This document shows, one piece after another, positions 1-6,426 of a stretch of 15,873 nt of DNA. The notes beneath the pieces are model-generated. The model did no database searches, was not told where the DNA came from, and saw nothing but the letters and a program-made list of their open reading frames with translations. Where the stretch lies: positions 1-15,873 of the forward strand of contig CBDURO010000034.1 of assembly GCA_965369995.1 (NCBI GenBank), given 5' to 3'. Numbering within the stretch: position 1 is the stretch's first letter; every line of letters begins with the position of its first letter. This DNA is from JAHJCW01 sp965369995 (GTDB taxonomy: Bacteria > Fidelibacterota > Marinisomatia > Marinisomatales > JAHJCW01). Made by a program: the position numbers and the translations under genes.

Positions 1-344
1 TGATTCAAACCGGTGATGGTGGTGAAAATGATATTCCCACCGTTCAAGCTGAGTTCAACAAATACCCACATGTAACCGGAACTGTAGGGCTCGCTCGCAG
101 TGAAGATCCAAATAGCGGCAGTACGGAATTTTACATTTGTCTTGTACCAAGACCTCACCTTGATGGCAAATATACCGTTTTTGGTCAGCTTATGGAAGGT
201 TACGACATATTGGAAAAAATAGGCAATGTTGAAATTGTTGAACAATATGTTGGAGATGATAATAAAATTGCGTTTCATGCTCCCAAAGAACCGGTTATAA
301 TCGAAAAAGCTACTATCGAAATCATAAATTATTTTGTGGATTAG
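1..344 (+). CDS. Cyclophilin-type peptidyl-prolyl cis-trans isomerase, C-terminal part (5' end outside window)
   Basis: Bases 3-344 read as an open frame of 113 codons ending in TAG at 342-344; the start lies left of the window. The translation shows cyclophilin landmarks in the right order: IQTGDG, then GTVGLARSEDPNSGSTEFYI (the family's G-T/L-A-R/M ... NSGSTQFFI core), then LDGKYTVFGQLMEG. These line the proline-binding pocket of the family. The enzyme isomerises peptidyl-prolyl bonds during protein folding. Its location (cytoplasm or envelope) cannot be told without the N-terminus. The tail after the core (about 40 residues, including VEQYVGDDNK) is longer than a minimal cyclophilin. It is followed after 35 bases by the DUF3795 gene, and the spacer between them carries a repeat word. 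Identification is firm; the exact subtype is not. Confidence 0.93.
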   Translation, partial: IQTGDGGENDIPTVQAEFNKYPHVTGTVGLARSEDPNSGSTEFYICLVPRPHLDGKYTVFGQLMEGYDILEKIGNVEIVEQYVGDDNKIAFHAPKEPVIIEKATIEIINYFVD

Positions 345-349
345 TTATT

Positions 350-373
350 GAGCCACGGAGGACATAGAGAAAT
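350..373. repeat. Intergenic repeat word, inverted relative to the copy at 1526-1550
   Basis: Read on the minus strand, this 24-base stretch is TTTCTCTATGTCC followed by TCCGTGGCTC. It matches the word at 1526-1550 (TCTCTGTGTC then TCTGTGG) with only a few differences, in the opposite orientation. It fills almost all of the short spacer between the cyclophilin and DUF3795 genes. No Shine-Dalgarno sequence is seen before the next start, so the repeat occupies the place where a leader would be expected. Confidence 0.6.
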
Positions 374-379
374 ATATTA

Positions 380-934
380 ATGGCTATAAAATTTCCAGAG
401 ATTGGCATTTGTGGACTTTCTTGTAGATTATGCCCCAATTTTCATACTGTAGGAATTAGCCGCTGTGGTGGATGTAAATCAGTAATTCGTATGTCTGCAG
501 GATGTCCGTTTATTACCTGCGCAATAAAGAAGAAAAATCTTGAATACTGTGGTTTATGTGATGAAAAAGATACTTGTGAAAAATGGACTAATCATCGTGA
601 ATTTAGCCAAAAACATGATACATTTGTCTGTTACCAAAAACTTGAAGAAAACATCTCTTTTATCGATAAATATGGATTAGTAGTATTTGAAAATACACAA
701 AAAATTAAAGAAACTATTCTACAATCTATGCTGGATAATTTCAACGAAGGACGTTCAAAACGATACTATTGCACTACTGCAACCGTGATGATGATCAATG
801 AACTACGAATTGCTTTATATCAAGCACAAAAAGAATCGCAGGGGATGAATATCAAAGAAAAATCAAAGGTGTTACACTCTATTTTAGATAAAATCGCGAC
901 CAAGGAAAACTACAATCTCAAGTTAAGGAAATAA
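380..934 (+). CDS. DUF3795 family cysteine-rich protein, probable metal-binding
   Basis: 184 residues. The N-terminal third carries a dense cysteine pattern: C11, C15, C18, C29, C32, C42, C47, C57, C60 and C66, with the recognisable phrases GLSCRLCPNFHT, RCGGCKS and GCPFITC. This pattern is typical of DUF3795 proteins and suggests zinc or iron-sulfur binding; the family has no settled function. The C-terminal half (about residues 80-184) is charged, without cysteines or membrane segments, so the protein is probably cytoplasmic. The ATG at 380 has no obvious Shine-Dalgarno. The stop (TAA, 932-934) directly abuts the ATG of the alkyltransferase-like gene, which implies co-transcription and perhaps coupled translation. 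The family call is confident; any role in DNA repair or metal handling is only a hint from the neighbours. Confidence 0.85.
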   Translation: MAIKFPEIGICGLSCRLCPNFHTVGISRCGGCKSVIRMSAGCPFITCAIKKKNLEYCGLCDEKDTCEKWTNHREFSQKHDTFVCYQKLEENISFIDKYGLVVFENTQKIKETILQSMLDNFNEGRSKRYYCTTATVMMINELRIALYQAQKESQGMNIKEKSKVLHSILDKIATKENYNLKLRK

Positions 935-1270
935 ATGGCTATTAATACATTACAAGGACAATTATTTCACAAGATTTTAGATATTGTTCAGTTAATTCCT
1001 AAAGGTAAGGTTGCCACTTATGGGCAAATCGCAACTATTGCGGGAACGCAAAATCCACGCTTAGTAGGTTTCGCATTAGCAACATTGAAAGAAGGCACTG
1101 ATATTCCGTGGTTCCGTGTGATAAATAGTAAAGGTAAAATTAGTTTTCCTGAACAAAGTGACGGATTTAAAATTCAGTATTCGTTATTAAAAAGTGAAGG
1201 AATTATATTTGACGCCAAAAATCGAATTAATCTTGAACAATTTGGATGGAAATCAGTAGAAAATGAATAA
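935..1270 (+). CDS. Alkyltransferase-like protein (ATL), MGMT-family DNA-binding protein lacking the catalytic cysteine
   Basis: 111 residues, the size of a free-standing MGMT/Ogt DNA-binding domain. Conserved points are PKGKVATYGQIA (residues 22-33, with the base-flipping tyrosine equivalent at Y29), the arginine-finger position R42 in NPRLVG, and PWFRVINSKGKIS (58-70). In active O6-alkylguanine methyltransferases this last motif is PCHRV; here W59 stands in place of the alkyl-accepting cysteine. Known ATL proteins bind O6-alkylguanine and hand the lesion to nucleotide excision repair instead of repairing it themselves. That is the likely role here, in the cytoplasm on DNA. The gene starts immediately after the DUF3795 stop and its last 8 bases overlap the start of the YecH-like gene, so the three probably form one operon. 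Confidence 0.93.
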   Translation: MAINTLQGQLFHKILDIVQLIPKGKVATYGQIATIAGTQNPRLVGFALATLKEGTDIPWFRVINSKGKISFPEQSDGFKIQYSLLKSEGIIFDAKNRINLEQFGWKSVENE

Positions 1271-1505
1271 AGTTATACATGCTCACGCACTCATGGATTT
1301 TATACATGAATATCCCGGTGAATCATCACTTGACACATTAAAAACGGAATTTGAGAAAAAATATGGACAAGTACAGTTTACAAACTGTACAAATCAAATT
1401 TATTCCTTAGATGAAATATTATTATTTTTACAACAACGAAACAAAATCCACTATAATTCTGAAGGAATTGAAGTAATAAGAGAACATCGCTGTGACCATG
1501 ATTAA
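1263..1505 (+). CDS. YecH-like small metal-binding protein (DUF2492 family)
   Basis: 80 residues. The sequence resembles the YecH/DUF2492 family: an N-terminal IHAHALMDFI (family: IHGHEVL), a central FTNC with C42, a helical SLDEILLFLQQRNKI segment, and a short C-terminal end HRCDHD with C77 and H79. H6, H8, C42, C77 and H79 are plausible metal ligands, as the family annotation suggests, but no precise function is known. The ATG at 1263 lies inside the last codons of the alkyltransferase-like gene (8-base overlap), pointing to translational coupling. The stop at 1503-1505 is followed by a repeat-rich spacer, which probably ends the three-gene unit, although no strong terminator hairpin is visible. 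Confidence 0.82.
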   Translation: MNKVIHAHALMDFIHEYPGESSLDTLKTEFEKKYGQVQFTNCTNQIYSLDEILLFLQQRNKIHYNSEGIEVIREHRCDHD

Positions 1506-1608
1506 AGATTTAAGATTTAACATTTCTCCGTGTCTCTGTGTCTCTGTGGTAATAATCCAGCATTCAAAATTCAAATTGTAATTTTCATCATTCTGCTACT
1601 AAAATTAG
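1505..1608. repeat. Spacer made of recurring intergenic words
   Basis: The 103 bases between the YecH-like and AI-2E genes contain three repeat-like parts. Bases 1505-1525 are a TTTAAGATTTAACATTT word, which recurs as a variant at 2698-2728. Bases 1526-1550 are the CTCCGTG / TCTCTGTG / TCTCTGTGGT word, internally repetitive and inverted at 350-373. Bases 1560-1580 are an ATTCAAAATTCAAATTG word. An open frame crosses this stretch but resembles no protein, and I do not call it. No clear promoter or terminator is seen. Confidence 0.6.
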
Positions 1609-2655
1609 ATGATGAAGTCATCACCAAAAACATCTGTTGCACTCAAAGTTTTAATCGGTTTAGCGAGTTTTGTAATTATTGTAGCAGGTATGCGTGCCGC
1701 CGCACCGTTAATTGTTCCGTTTCTACTCGCAGCTTTTATAGCTATAATCTGTATTCCACCACTCTTGTGGCTGCAAAGTAAAAAAGTACCTCAATTCCTT
1801 TCAGTAATAATAGTTGTGTTGGCAATTACAATTTTAGGTTGGATTTTAGTAGCCATGCTTACTGGTGCTTTAAGCGATTTTTCCAATAAACTACCATTTT
1901 ATCAAGAACGACTTACGGTTTTATCTAAACAAGCTGAAGAATGGATTAAAACATTACCAATAGAAACTCCAGATGAAATAATTGAGCAGTACCTTGATCC
2001 CGCAATAGCGATAAAGGTTGTCTCGACTATGATTGCCAGCATCGGAAGTATATTAACAAACTCATTCCTAATTGTACTTCTGGTAATATTTATGCTGCTT
2101 GAAGCATCCTCCCTGCCCGGGAAAATTCGCAATGCGATAGGAAAGCCCGATTCGCCACTTTCCCAATATACTGATGTAATCAAAAATGTGAATAAATATC
2201 TCGGAATAAAAACATTGATCAGCATCGGTACCGGTTTTACAATTTTTCTATGGCTTTTGATTCTTGGTATAGATTTTCCTATTTTGTGGGGATTACTTGC
2301 TTTCCTACTGAATTTTGTACCAAATATTGGTTCGCTGTTAGCATCGGTTCCACCGATAATTTTGGCTTTAATTCAATTTGGTGCCGGTAAAGCAATACTC
2401 ACTGCCTTAGGCTTTTTAGCAGTAAACACGATTTTCGGTTCAATCCTTGAAGTTAAAATTTTTGGGAAAGGATTAGGACTTTCAACTTTAGTCGTATTTG
2501 TGTCATTAATATTTTGGGGTTGGGTATTGGGACCAATCGGAATGCTGCTTTCCGTGCCTTTGACAATGATAATAAAGATAATACTTGAAAGTAGTGAGAG
2601 CACAAAAGGTGCAGCAATATTATTAGGATCTTCATCAGAGGTTAAGAAAAAGTGA
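1609..2655 (+). CDS. AI-2E family transporter (PerM/UPF0118 membrane protein)
   Basis: 348 residues, the usual size for the AI-2E/PerM family. The hydrophobic pattern fits: two or three helices in residues about 10-85, with the phrase AAAPLIVPFLLAAFIAI typical of the first conserved segment; an extramembrane region rich in charge (about 90-135); then helices from about 145 to the end, including GIDFPILWGLLAFLLNFVPN, the strongest family motif, and GPIGMLLSVPLTMIIKIILE near the C-terminus. Members have been linked to export of AI-2, to Na+/H+ exchange and to other small-molecule transport, so the substrate here is unknown. It sits in the inner membrane. Two ATG codons in tandem (1609 and 1612) could both serve as start. 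Flanking spacers on both sides are repeat-rich, so it may be a single-gene unit. Confidence 0.92.
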   Translation: MMKSSPKTSVALKVLIGLASFVIIVAGMRAAAPLIVPFLLAAFIAIICIPPLLWLQSKKVPQFLSVIIVVLAITILGWILVAMLTGALSDFSNKLPFYQERLTVLSKQAEEWIKTLPIETPDEIIEQYLDPAIAIKVVSTMIASIGSILTNSFLIVLLVIFMLLEASSLPGKIRNAIGKPDSPLSQYTDVIKNVNKYLGIKTLISIGTGFTIFLWLLILGIDFPILWGLLAFLLNFVPNIGSLLASVPPIILALIQFGAGKAILTALGFLAVNTIFGSILEVKIFGKGLGLSTLVVFVSLIFWGWVLGPIGMLLSVPLTMIIKIILESSESTKGAAILLGSSSEVKKK

Positions 2656-2689
2656 TTAATTAAATAATTTTTCATTAAATTGATATTGA

Positions 2690-2735
2690 TTTAAGAATTA
2701 AGATTTAAGATTGAAAATTTAACATTTCACAACCT
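2690..2735. repeat. TTTAAGATT...AACATTT intergenic word, second copy
   Basis: The stretch reads as TTTAAGAATTAAGATTTAAG followed by ATTGAAAATTTAACATTTCAC. It matches the word at 1505-1528 (AAGATTTAAGATTTAACATTTC) with a small insertion. Both copies lie just after a stop codon and before a second, GC-richer word. Confidence 0.55.
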
Positions 2736-2743
2736 CTCTATTT

Positions 2744-2770
2744 ATCCGTCGTAGCCTTGGCGCAGATGGA
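2744..2770. repeat. Hairpin-forming GC-richer repeat word
   Basis: This 27-base island (ATCCGTCGTAGCC then TTGGCGCAGATGGA) is richer in G+C than the AT-rich spacer around it and is an imperfect palindrome: TCCGTC can pair with GATGGA (one G-U pair) and GCC with GGC around a TT turn. There is no poly-T after it, so it is not an obvious terminator. It looks like a dispersed repetitive element, but only one copy is in the window. Confidence 0.45.
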
Positions 2771-2793
2771 CCAACCACTTCTCACCAGTTGTA

Positions 2794-2828
2794 AATAATC
2801 AATAGTCAATAGTAAATTGTCAATTATC
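2794..2828. repeat. AATAGTCAATAGTAAATTGTC intergenic word
   Basis: A stretch of overlapping near-repeats (AATAATCAATAGTCAATAG, AGTAAATTGTCAATTATC) just before the lipoprotein gene. A related string, CGTCAATATTTAATAGTAAA, occurs at 14608-14627 before the adenosine deaminase gene. Both sit directly upstream of a start codon. Confidence 0.45.
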
Positions 2829-2843
2829 TAAAAGGTGATAGTC

Positions 2844-3332
2844 ATTAAACATATAAAATTGATTTATTTAATTACCCTACTTATTTTCCTTACCAATTGC
2901 TCCACTCCCTACCAACCAAAAAGCATGTTAGGCGGTTATTCTGAAGAGAGAATACTGGATAATCTTTATCGAGTTGAATTTGAAGGAAATCAACATTCAA
3001 AACCGGAAAAGATTCAAAATTATTTATTATATCGTTGTGCTGAATTAACACAAAAAATGGGCTATGAATATTTTGCAATAGTTAGTGAGGAAAGACATTT
3101 TGATGAACATAGTGTTCGTCCTACAAGAGGCGCTTCTTTCCAAACAAGCACATCAATGTCGGGAGGTACTAGAACTACGGTTAGCCCTGATTTACAAACA
3201 GCTACGAGCAGTACAAAATATACCGGTGCTTATGTTATCAAATTCCTTGAATCTGTTGATGATAAATATAAAAAAACAATTTTCTATGTTCCTGATGTTT
3301 TTGATGAGTTATCTGATATTGTAAAGAAATAA
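2844..3332 (+). CDS. CC0125/CC1285-like lipoprotein
   Basis: A lipid-anchored envelope protein of about 162 residues. The N-terminus is a type II signal peptide: KHIKLIYLITLLIFLTNC, with lipobox LTNC, so the mature protein would start at that cysteine. The mature part contains YQPKSMLGGYSEERILDNLY, VEFEGN, and YLLYRCAELTQKMGYEYFAI, which resemble the CC0125/CC1285 lipoprotein family of unknown function. A Ser/Thr-rich linker (about residues 95-130) precedes a last conserved YTGAYVIKFLE. Start choice is unusual: a GTG at 2835 overlaps the only good Shine-Dalgarno (AAAGGTGAT, 2831-2839), whereas an in-frame ATT at 2844 lies at ideal distance and gives a standard signal peptide. I therefore prefer ATT, with GTG 2835 as the conventional alternative. 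The C69 dipeptidase gene follows after 13 bases. Confidence 0.8.
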   Translation: MKHIKLIYLITLLIFLTNCSTPYQPKSMLGGYSEERILDNLYRVEFEGNQHSKPEKIQNYLLYRCAELTQKMGYEYFAIVSEERHFDEHSVRPTRGASFQTSTSMSGGTRTTVSPDLQTATSSTKYTGAYVIKFLESVDDKYKKTIFYVPDVFDELSDIVKK

Positions 3333-3345
3333 ATCTTAAGTTAAA

Positions 3346-4812
3346 ATGATAAATAAATATTTCAAATTATCACTACTTATATTTTCATTTATTTTTCATT
3401 TCATTTTTCCACAAGATAATTATAATCAATACAATTGTTTTTCAATTTTAGTTGGCAAAAATGCCACAATAGACAGCTCGGTATTATTCGCCCACAATGA
3501 AGATGATAGTGGAATCAATCTTGTAAATTGGTATAAAGTGCCGAGATTAATTCATCAAAAAGGAGAAGATATTTCCTTAATAAATGGCGGAGAATTACCT
3601 CAAGTTAATGAGACTTTTAGTTTCTTATGGCTTGAAATGCCCGGACAGACTTTTTCCGATTCATATATGAATGAATGGGGCGTCACAATCGCTTCAGATG
3701 CTTGTCGATCAAAGGAAGATAAGCCCGACTTGATAAACGGTGGCATTGGATATTTCCTTCGTAGGATAATGGCTGAAAGAGCAAAATCGGCTAAGGATGC
3801 CGTAAAAATTGCCGGGGCAATTATTGATAGCATTGGCTATGCCAGTTCCGGCAGAACATACTGTATCGCCGATCCAAATGAAGCATGGATGATATCTATT
3901 GTAAATGGGAAACATTGGGTAGCCCAAAAGATTCCTGACGATCATATATCAATAATTCCAAATTATTATACAATTCAAGATGTTGATTTAATTGATACAC
4001 TAAATTTTTTGGGTTCAACAGATATAATTGATTACGCTATAGATAGAAATTGGTATGACCCTGCATCAGGGAAAGAATTCAATTTTAGACTAGCTTATGG
4101 TAAACCGAGTTCAATTAATTCTATAAGGAATATAGCACGGGAATGGAGCGCCCTAAATATTCTTTCACCTATACAATATGAAATATCTGATGAATTCCCA
4201 TTCTCTTTTAAGCCAGAAGAAAAAGTAAGTATCCAAGATTTGATGGGAGTATTACAAAATCATTATGAGAATACGGAATTAGAAGATAAAAAAATAGCTT
4301 CCCCGCATGATTATGATATTATTCCAATATGCAGAAAAGATACTCAATACGGAATGGTTGCACAATTACGGAATTGGTTACCGACTGAAATTGGATCAGT
4401 TTTATGGTTAGCTCCCCATAGACCATGTACGCAAGTATTTATACCTTGGTATAGTGGAATAACAAAAATTCCTGATAATTATTCAATTGGTAATTATTCA
4501 TCTGCGCTGTTAAACCATTTTAATAAATATGATGATATTAAAAGTGCAACCTGTACTCATAAATTTTGGGATTATGCAAACTATACGGAGAATATTGACA
4601 AGAATTATTATGATTTAATACCTGCTATAAAAAATAAAAAACAATGTTTACAACAAGAGATTTTCGACGAATACTACAATTTCGATAAAAATATCATAAA
4701 TTTATACAATAAAAATCCTCAACAAGTGATTGATTCAATAAATATTTTTACAAACAAAATGATTAATAAAAGTGTAAATTATATAAATTTGAATAAACAA
4801 AAAGGAGGTTGA
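3346..4812 (+). CDS. Secreted C69 family dipeptidase (Ntn hydrolase)
   Basis: 488 residues, normal for peptidase family C69. Residues 1-22 form a hydrophobic signal peptide. C31, in NCFSILVGKNATIDSS, matches the N-terminal nucleophile position of C69 (family: C-T-T-hydrophobic-V-G-K-x-A-T-x-DGS), followed by LFAHNEDD, the family's ARNED motif. Other family-like stretches are NEWGVTIASDAC, RTYCIADPNEAWMISIVNGKHWVAQKIPDD, and PCTQVFIPWYSG. Such enzymes cleave dipeptides after self-removal of the residues before the cysteine; here the site of action is outside the inner membrane. There is no obvious Shine-Dalgarno before the ATG. The 3' end carries the Shine-Dalgarno of the next gene (AAAGGAGG), whose ATG comes one base after this TGA stop. 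The TGA stop is useful evidence that UGA normally terminates in this genome. Confidence 0.92.
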   Translation: MINKYFKLSLLIFSFIFHFIFPQDNYNQYNCFSILVGKNATIDSSVLFAHNEDDSGINLVNWYKVPRLIHQKGEDISLINGGELPQVNETFSFLWLEMPGQTFSDSYMNEWGVTIASDACRSKEDKPDLINGGIGYFLRRIMAERAKSAKDAVKIAGAIIDSIGYASSGRTYCIADPNEAWMISIVNGKHWVAQKIPDDHISIIPNYYTIQDVDLIDTLNFLGSTDIIDYAIDRNWYDPASGKEFNFRLAYGKPSSINSIRNIAREWSALNILSPIQYEISDEFPFSFKPEEKVSIQDLMGVLQNHYENTELEDKKIASPHDYDIIPICRKDTQYGMVAQLRNWLPTEIGSVLWLAPHRPCTQVFIPWYSGITKIPDNYSIGNYSSALLNHFNKYDDIKSATCTHKFWDYANYTENIDKNYYDLIPAIKNKKQCLQQEIFDEYYNFDKNIINLYNKNPQQVIDSINIFTNKMINKSVNYINLNKQKGG

Positions 4813-4813
4813 A

Positions 4814-5440
4814 ATGCCACAAAATGATAAATATCCCGTAACCCTTGATATCGATTATTCGGACAAATCAGATCGATTGACTGCTTTTTTCCGTTTAATT
4901 CTTGTTATACCAATATTAATAATTCTTGGACTATTACTTGATAATACTGTTGGTCCTGAATATGGTGAATATGTTAGTGAAAGAACTTATGGAATTGGAT
5001 TAATATTTATACCAACACTGTTGATGATACTATTTCGTCAAAAATATCCCAAATGGTGGTATAATTTTAATGTTGAATTAACAAAATTTAGTATGCGGGT
5101 TTGTACCTATTTATTTCTGCTTCGTGATGAATATCCCTCGACTGATGAAGAGCAGACAGTTCATATCAACATCCCCTACCCTAACGTAAAAAAGGATTTA
5201 GTAAGTTGGATGCCACTAGTAAAATGGTTTTTGGCAATCCCACATGTAATCGTGTTGTGCTTTTTATGGATTGGGGCAATAATTGCTGTAATTCTCGCAT
5301 GGTTTGCGATACTTTTTACCGGTACACATCCCAAAGGTATACATGACTATATTGTTGGAGTTATGCGGTGGTCATTACGAGTTGAAGCATATGCCATAAT
5401 TTTGACGACAGACGAATATCCACCATTTAGCTTGAGTTAA
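4814..5440 (+). CDS. DUF4389 domain membrane protein
   Basis: 208 residues. It opens with YPVTLDIDYSDKSDRLTAFF, the start of the DUF4389 signature, followed by two hydrophobic helices (about residues 26-45 and 60-78), then KYPKWWYNFNVELTKFSMRV, a second soluble stretch (about 100-130), another pair of helices (about 135-170), and a closing GTHPKGIHDYIVGVMRWSLRVEAYAIILTTDEYPP. The family is membrane-bound and of unknown function; some members are annotated as lipoprotein-like. Translation start is well supported: AAAGGAGG at 4801-4808 sits 5 bases before the ATG and lies inside the end of the C69 gene, so the two genes are probably coupled. The nitroreductase gene follows after 23 bases. Confidence 0.9.
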   Translation: MPQNDKYPVTLDIDYSDKSDRLTAFFRLILVIPILIILGLLLDNTVGPEYGEYVSERTYGIGLIFIPTLLMILFRQKYPKWWYNFNVELTKFSMRVCTYLFLLRDEYPSTDEEQTVHINIPYPNVKKDLVSWMPLVKWFLAIPHVIVLCFLWIGAIIAVILAWFAILFTGTHPKGIHDYIVGVMRWSLRVEAYAIILTTDEYPPFSLS

Positions 5441-5463
5441 TTAAAAAAACCACAAGGGGTGAT

Positions 5464-5988
5464 ATGAATCAAAAAAATATTTACGAACTCATCACATTAC
5501 GCAAGAGCGTCAGAAGTTATAAATCAGATCCGGTTCCCGATGAACTAATTCGCAAACTTCTTGAAGCGGCGCGTTTATCTCCTTCTGCATCAAACCGACA
5601 GGAATGGCGCTTTATCATTGTAACTGATACCGAAAATCGTCTGCAAATAGCCGATGCCGCTTGCCGCCAACGTTTCGTCGCTGAAGCGCCTGTTATTATT
5701 ATCTGCTGTGCGAAACCCGATGGACACATCATGACCTGCGGGCAACCTAGTTATCCGATTGATGTCGCAATTGCGATAGATCATATCACCCTCTGCGCCG
5801 TGGAAGAAGGACTGGGAACTTGTTGGATTGGCGCTTTTTACGAAGATGAAGTGAAAAGAATACTGAATATTCCCAAGCATATCAGGGTTGTAGAATTACT
5901 CACTTTAGGATACCCAAAAAATCCCGGACGAAAGATAAAAGATCGGTTACCGTTAGAGAAAATTGTTAAATTTGAAAAGTGGAAATAA
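5464..5988 (+). CDS. Nitroreductase family FMN-dependent oxidoreductase
   Basis: 174 residues, at the short end of the nitroreductase fold. Typical motifs are RKSVRSYKSDPVP near the N-terminus (arginines that contact the FMN phosphate), LLEAARLSPSASNRQEWRFIIV (the conserved S-P-S-x-x-N-x-Q-W/P region), EEGLGTCWIGAFYEDEVKRIL (the G-L-G-T/S-C-W-I-G segment) and LGYPKNPGRK near the end. Members reduce nitroaromatics, quinones, flavins or other acceptors using NAD(P)H; the true substrate cannot be read from sequence. The protein lacks a signal peptide, so it is cytoplasmic. A good Shine-Dalgarno, AAGGGGTGAT, precedes the ATG. The YedF-like gene follows after 15 bases, which suggests a shared transcript with a redox theme. 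Confidence 0.94.
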   Translation: MNQKNIYELITLRKSVRSYKSDPVPDELIRKLLEAARLSPSASNRQEWRFIIVTDTENRLQIADAACRQRFVAEAPVIIICCAKPDGHIMTCGQPSYPIDVAIAIDHITLCAVEEGLGTCWIGAFYEDEVKRILNIPKHIRVVELLTLGYPKNPGRKIKDRLPLEKIVKFEKWK

Positions 5989-6003
5989 AGAAAGGAATGT
6001 AAA

Positions 6004-6339
6004 ATGACATTTTTATATCTTAATTCTGATAAAATGGGCGAAGGAGACCCTCAATTAGGACGAGAATTGCTCATGACATTTTTAAAGAAATTGTCTGAAT
6101 CCAATACTAAAATTGATGTCGTCGGATGTGTGAATTCAGGTATATACCTTACAACGGAAGGAAGCAAAGTTATTGACAGTTTACAAAAGCTGGAAGCCAA
6201 AGGAGCAAAAATCGCTACTTGCGTAACCTGTTTAGAATACTTTGGGCTGAAAAACAAATTGCTAATCGGTGAAATTGGGACGATGGATGGAACCGTGGAA
6301 ATAATGTCGACAGCAGATAGAATTATTAAACCTAATTAA
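6004..6339 (+). CDS. YedF-like DsrE-domain protein, selenium-metabolism associated
   Basis: 111 residues forming one DsrE-like domain. It matches the C-terminal half of the sulfurtransferase-like selenium metabolism protein YedF: FLYLNSDKMGEGDPQLGREL (family: LNSDTMGxGDxELGxxLM), then CVNSGIYLTTEGSKVIDSL, KLEAKGAKIATCVTCLEYFGL with C73 and C76, and IGEIGTMDGTVE. The TusA-like N-terminal domain of full-length YedF is absent, and the start is fixed by a Shine-Dalgarno (AAAGGAATG) just upstream, so this is a single-domain form, not a truncated reading. YedF proteins co-occur with selenium-use genes in many genomes, but their reaction is unproven. The location 0.9 kb before a probable selenocysteine gene fits that link. 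Other DsrE-family sulfur-relay roles cannot be excluded. Confidence 0.85.
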   Translation: MTFLYLNSDKMGEGDPQLGRELLMTFLKKLSESNTKIDVVGCVNSGIYLTTEGSKVIDSLQKLEAKGAKIATCVTCLEYFGLKNKLLIGEIGTMDGTVEIMSTADRIIKPN

Positions 6340-6426
6340 AATAACAATGTATTAGTCATTTAATTATATTCTAGTTAACTTATAAAAGAACATAATAAAT
6401 AGGTAACTACAATCAAGGAGTAAATA

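Noticed and set aside
1530..1781. Open frame of 83 codons crossing the spacer and the start of the AI-2E gene
   Set aside because: It begins inside a repeat word, has no family resemblance, and overlaps the well-supported AI-2E frame.
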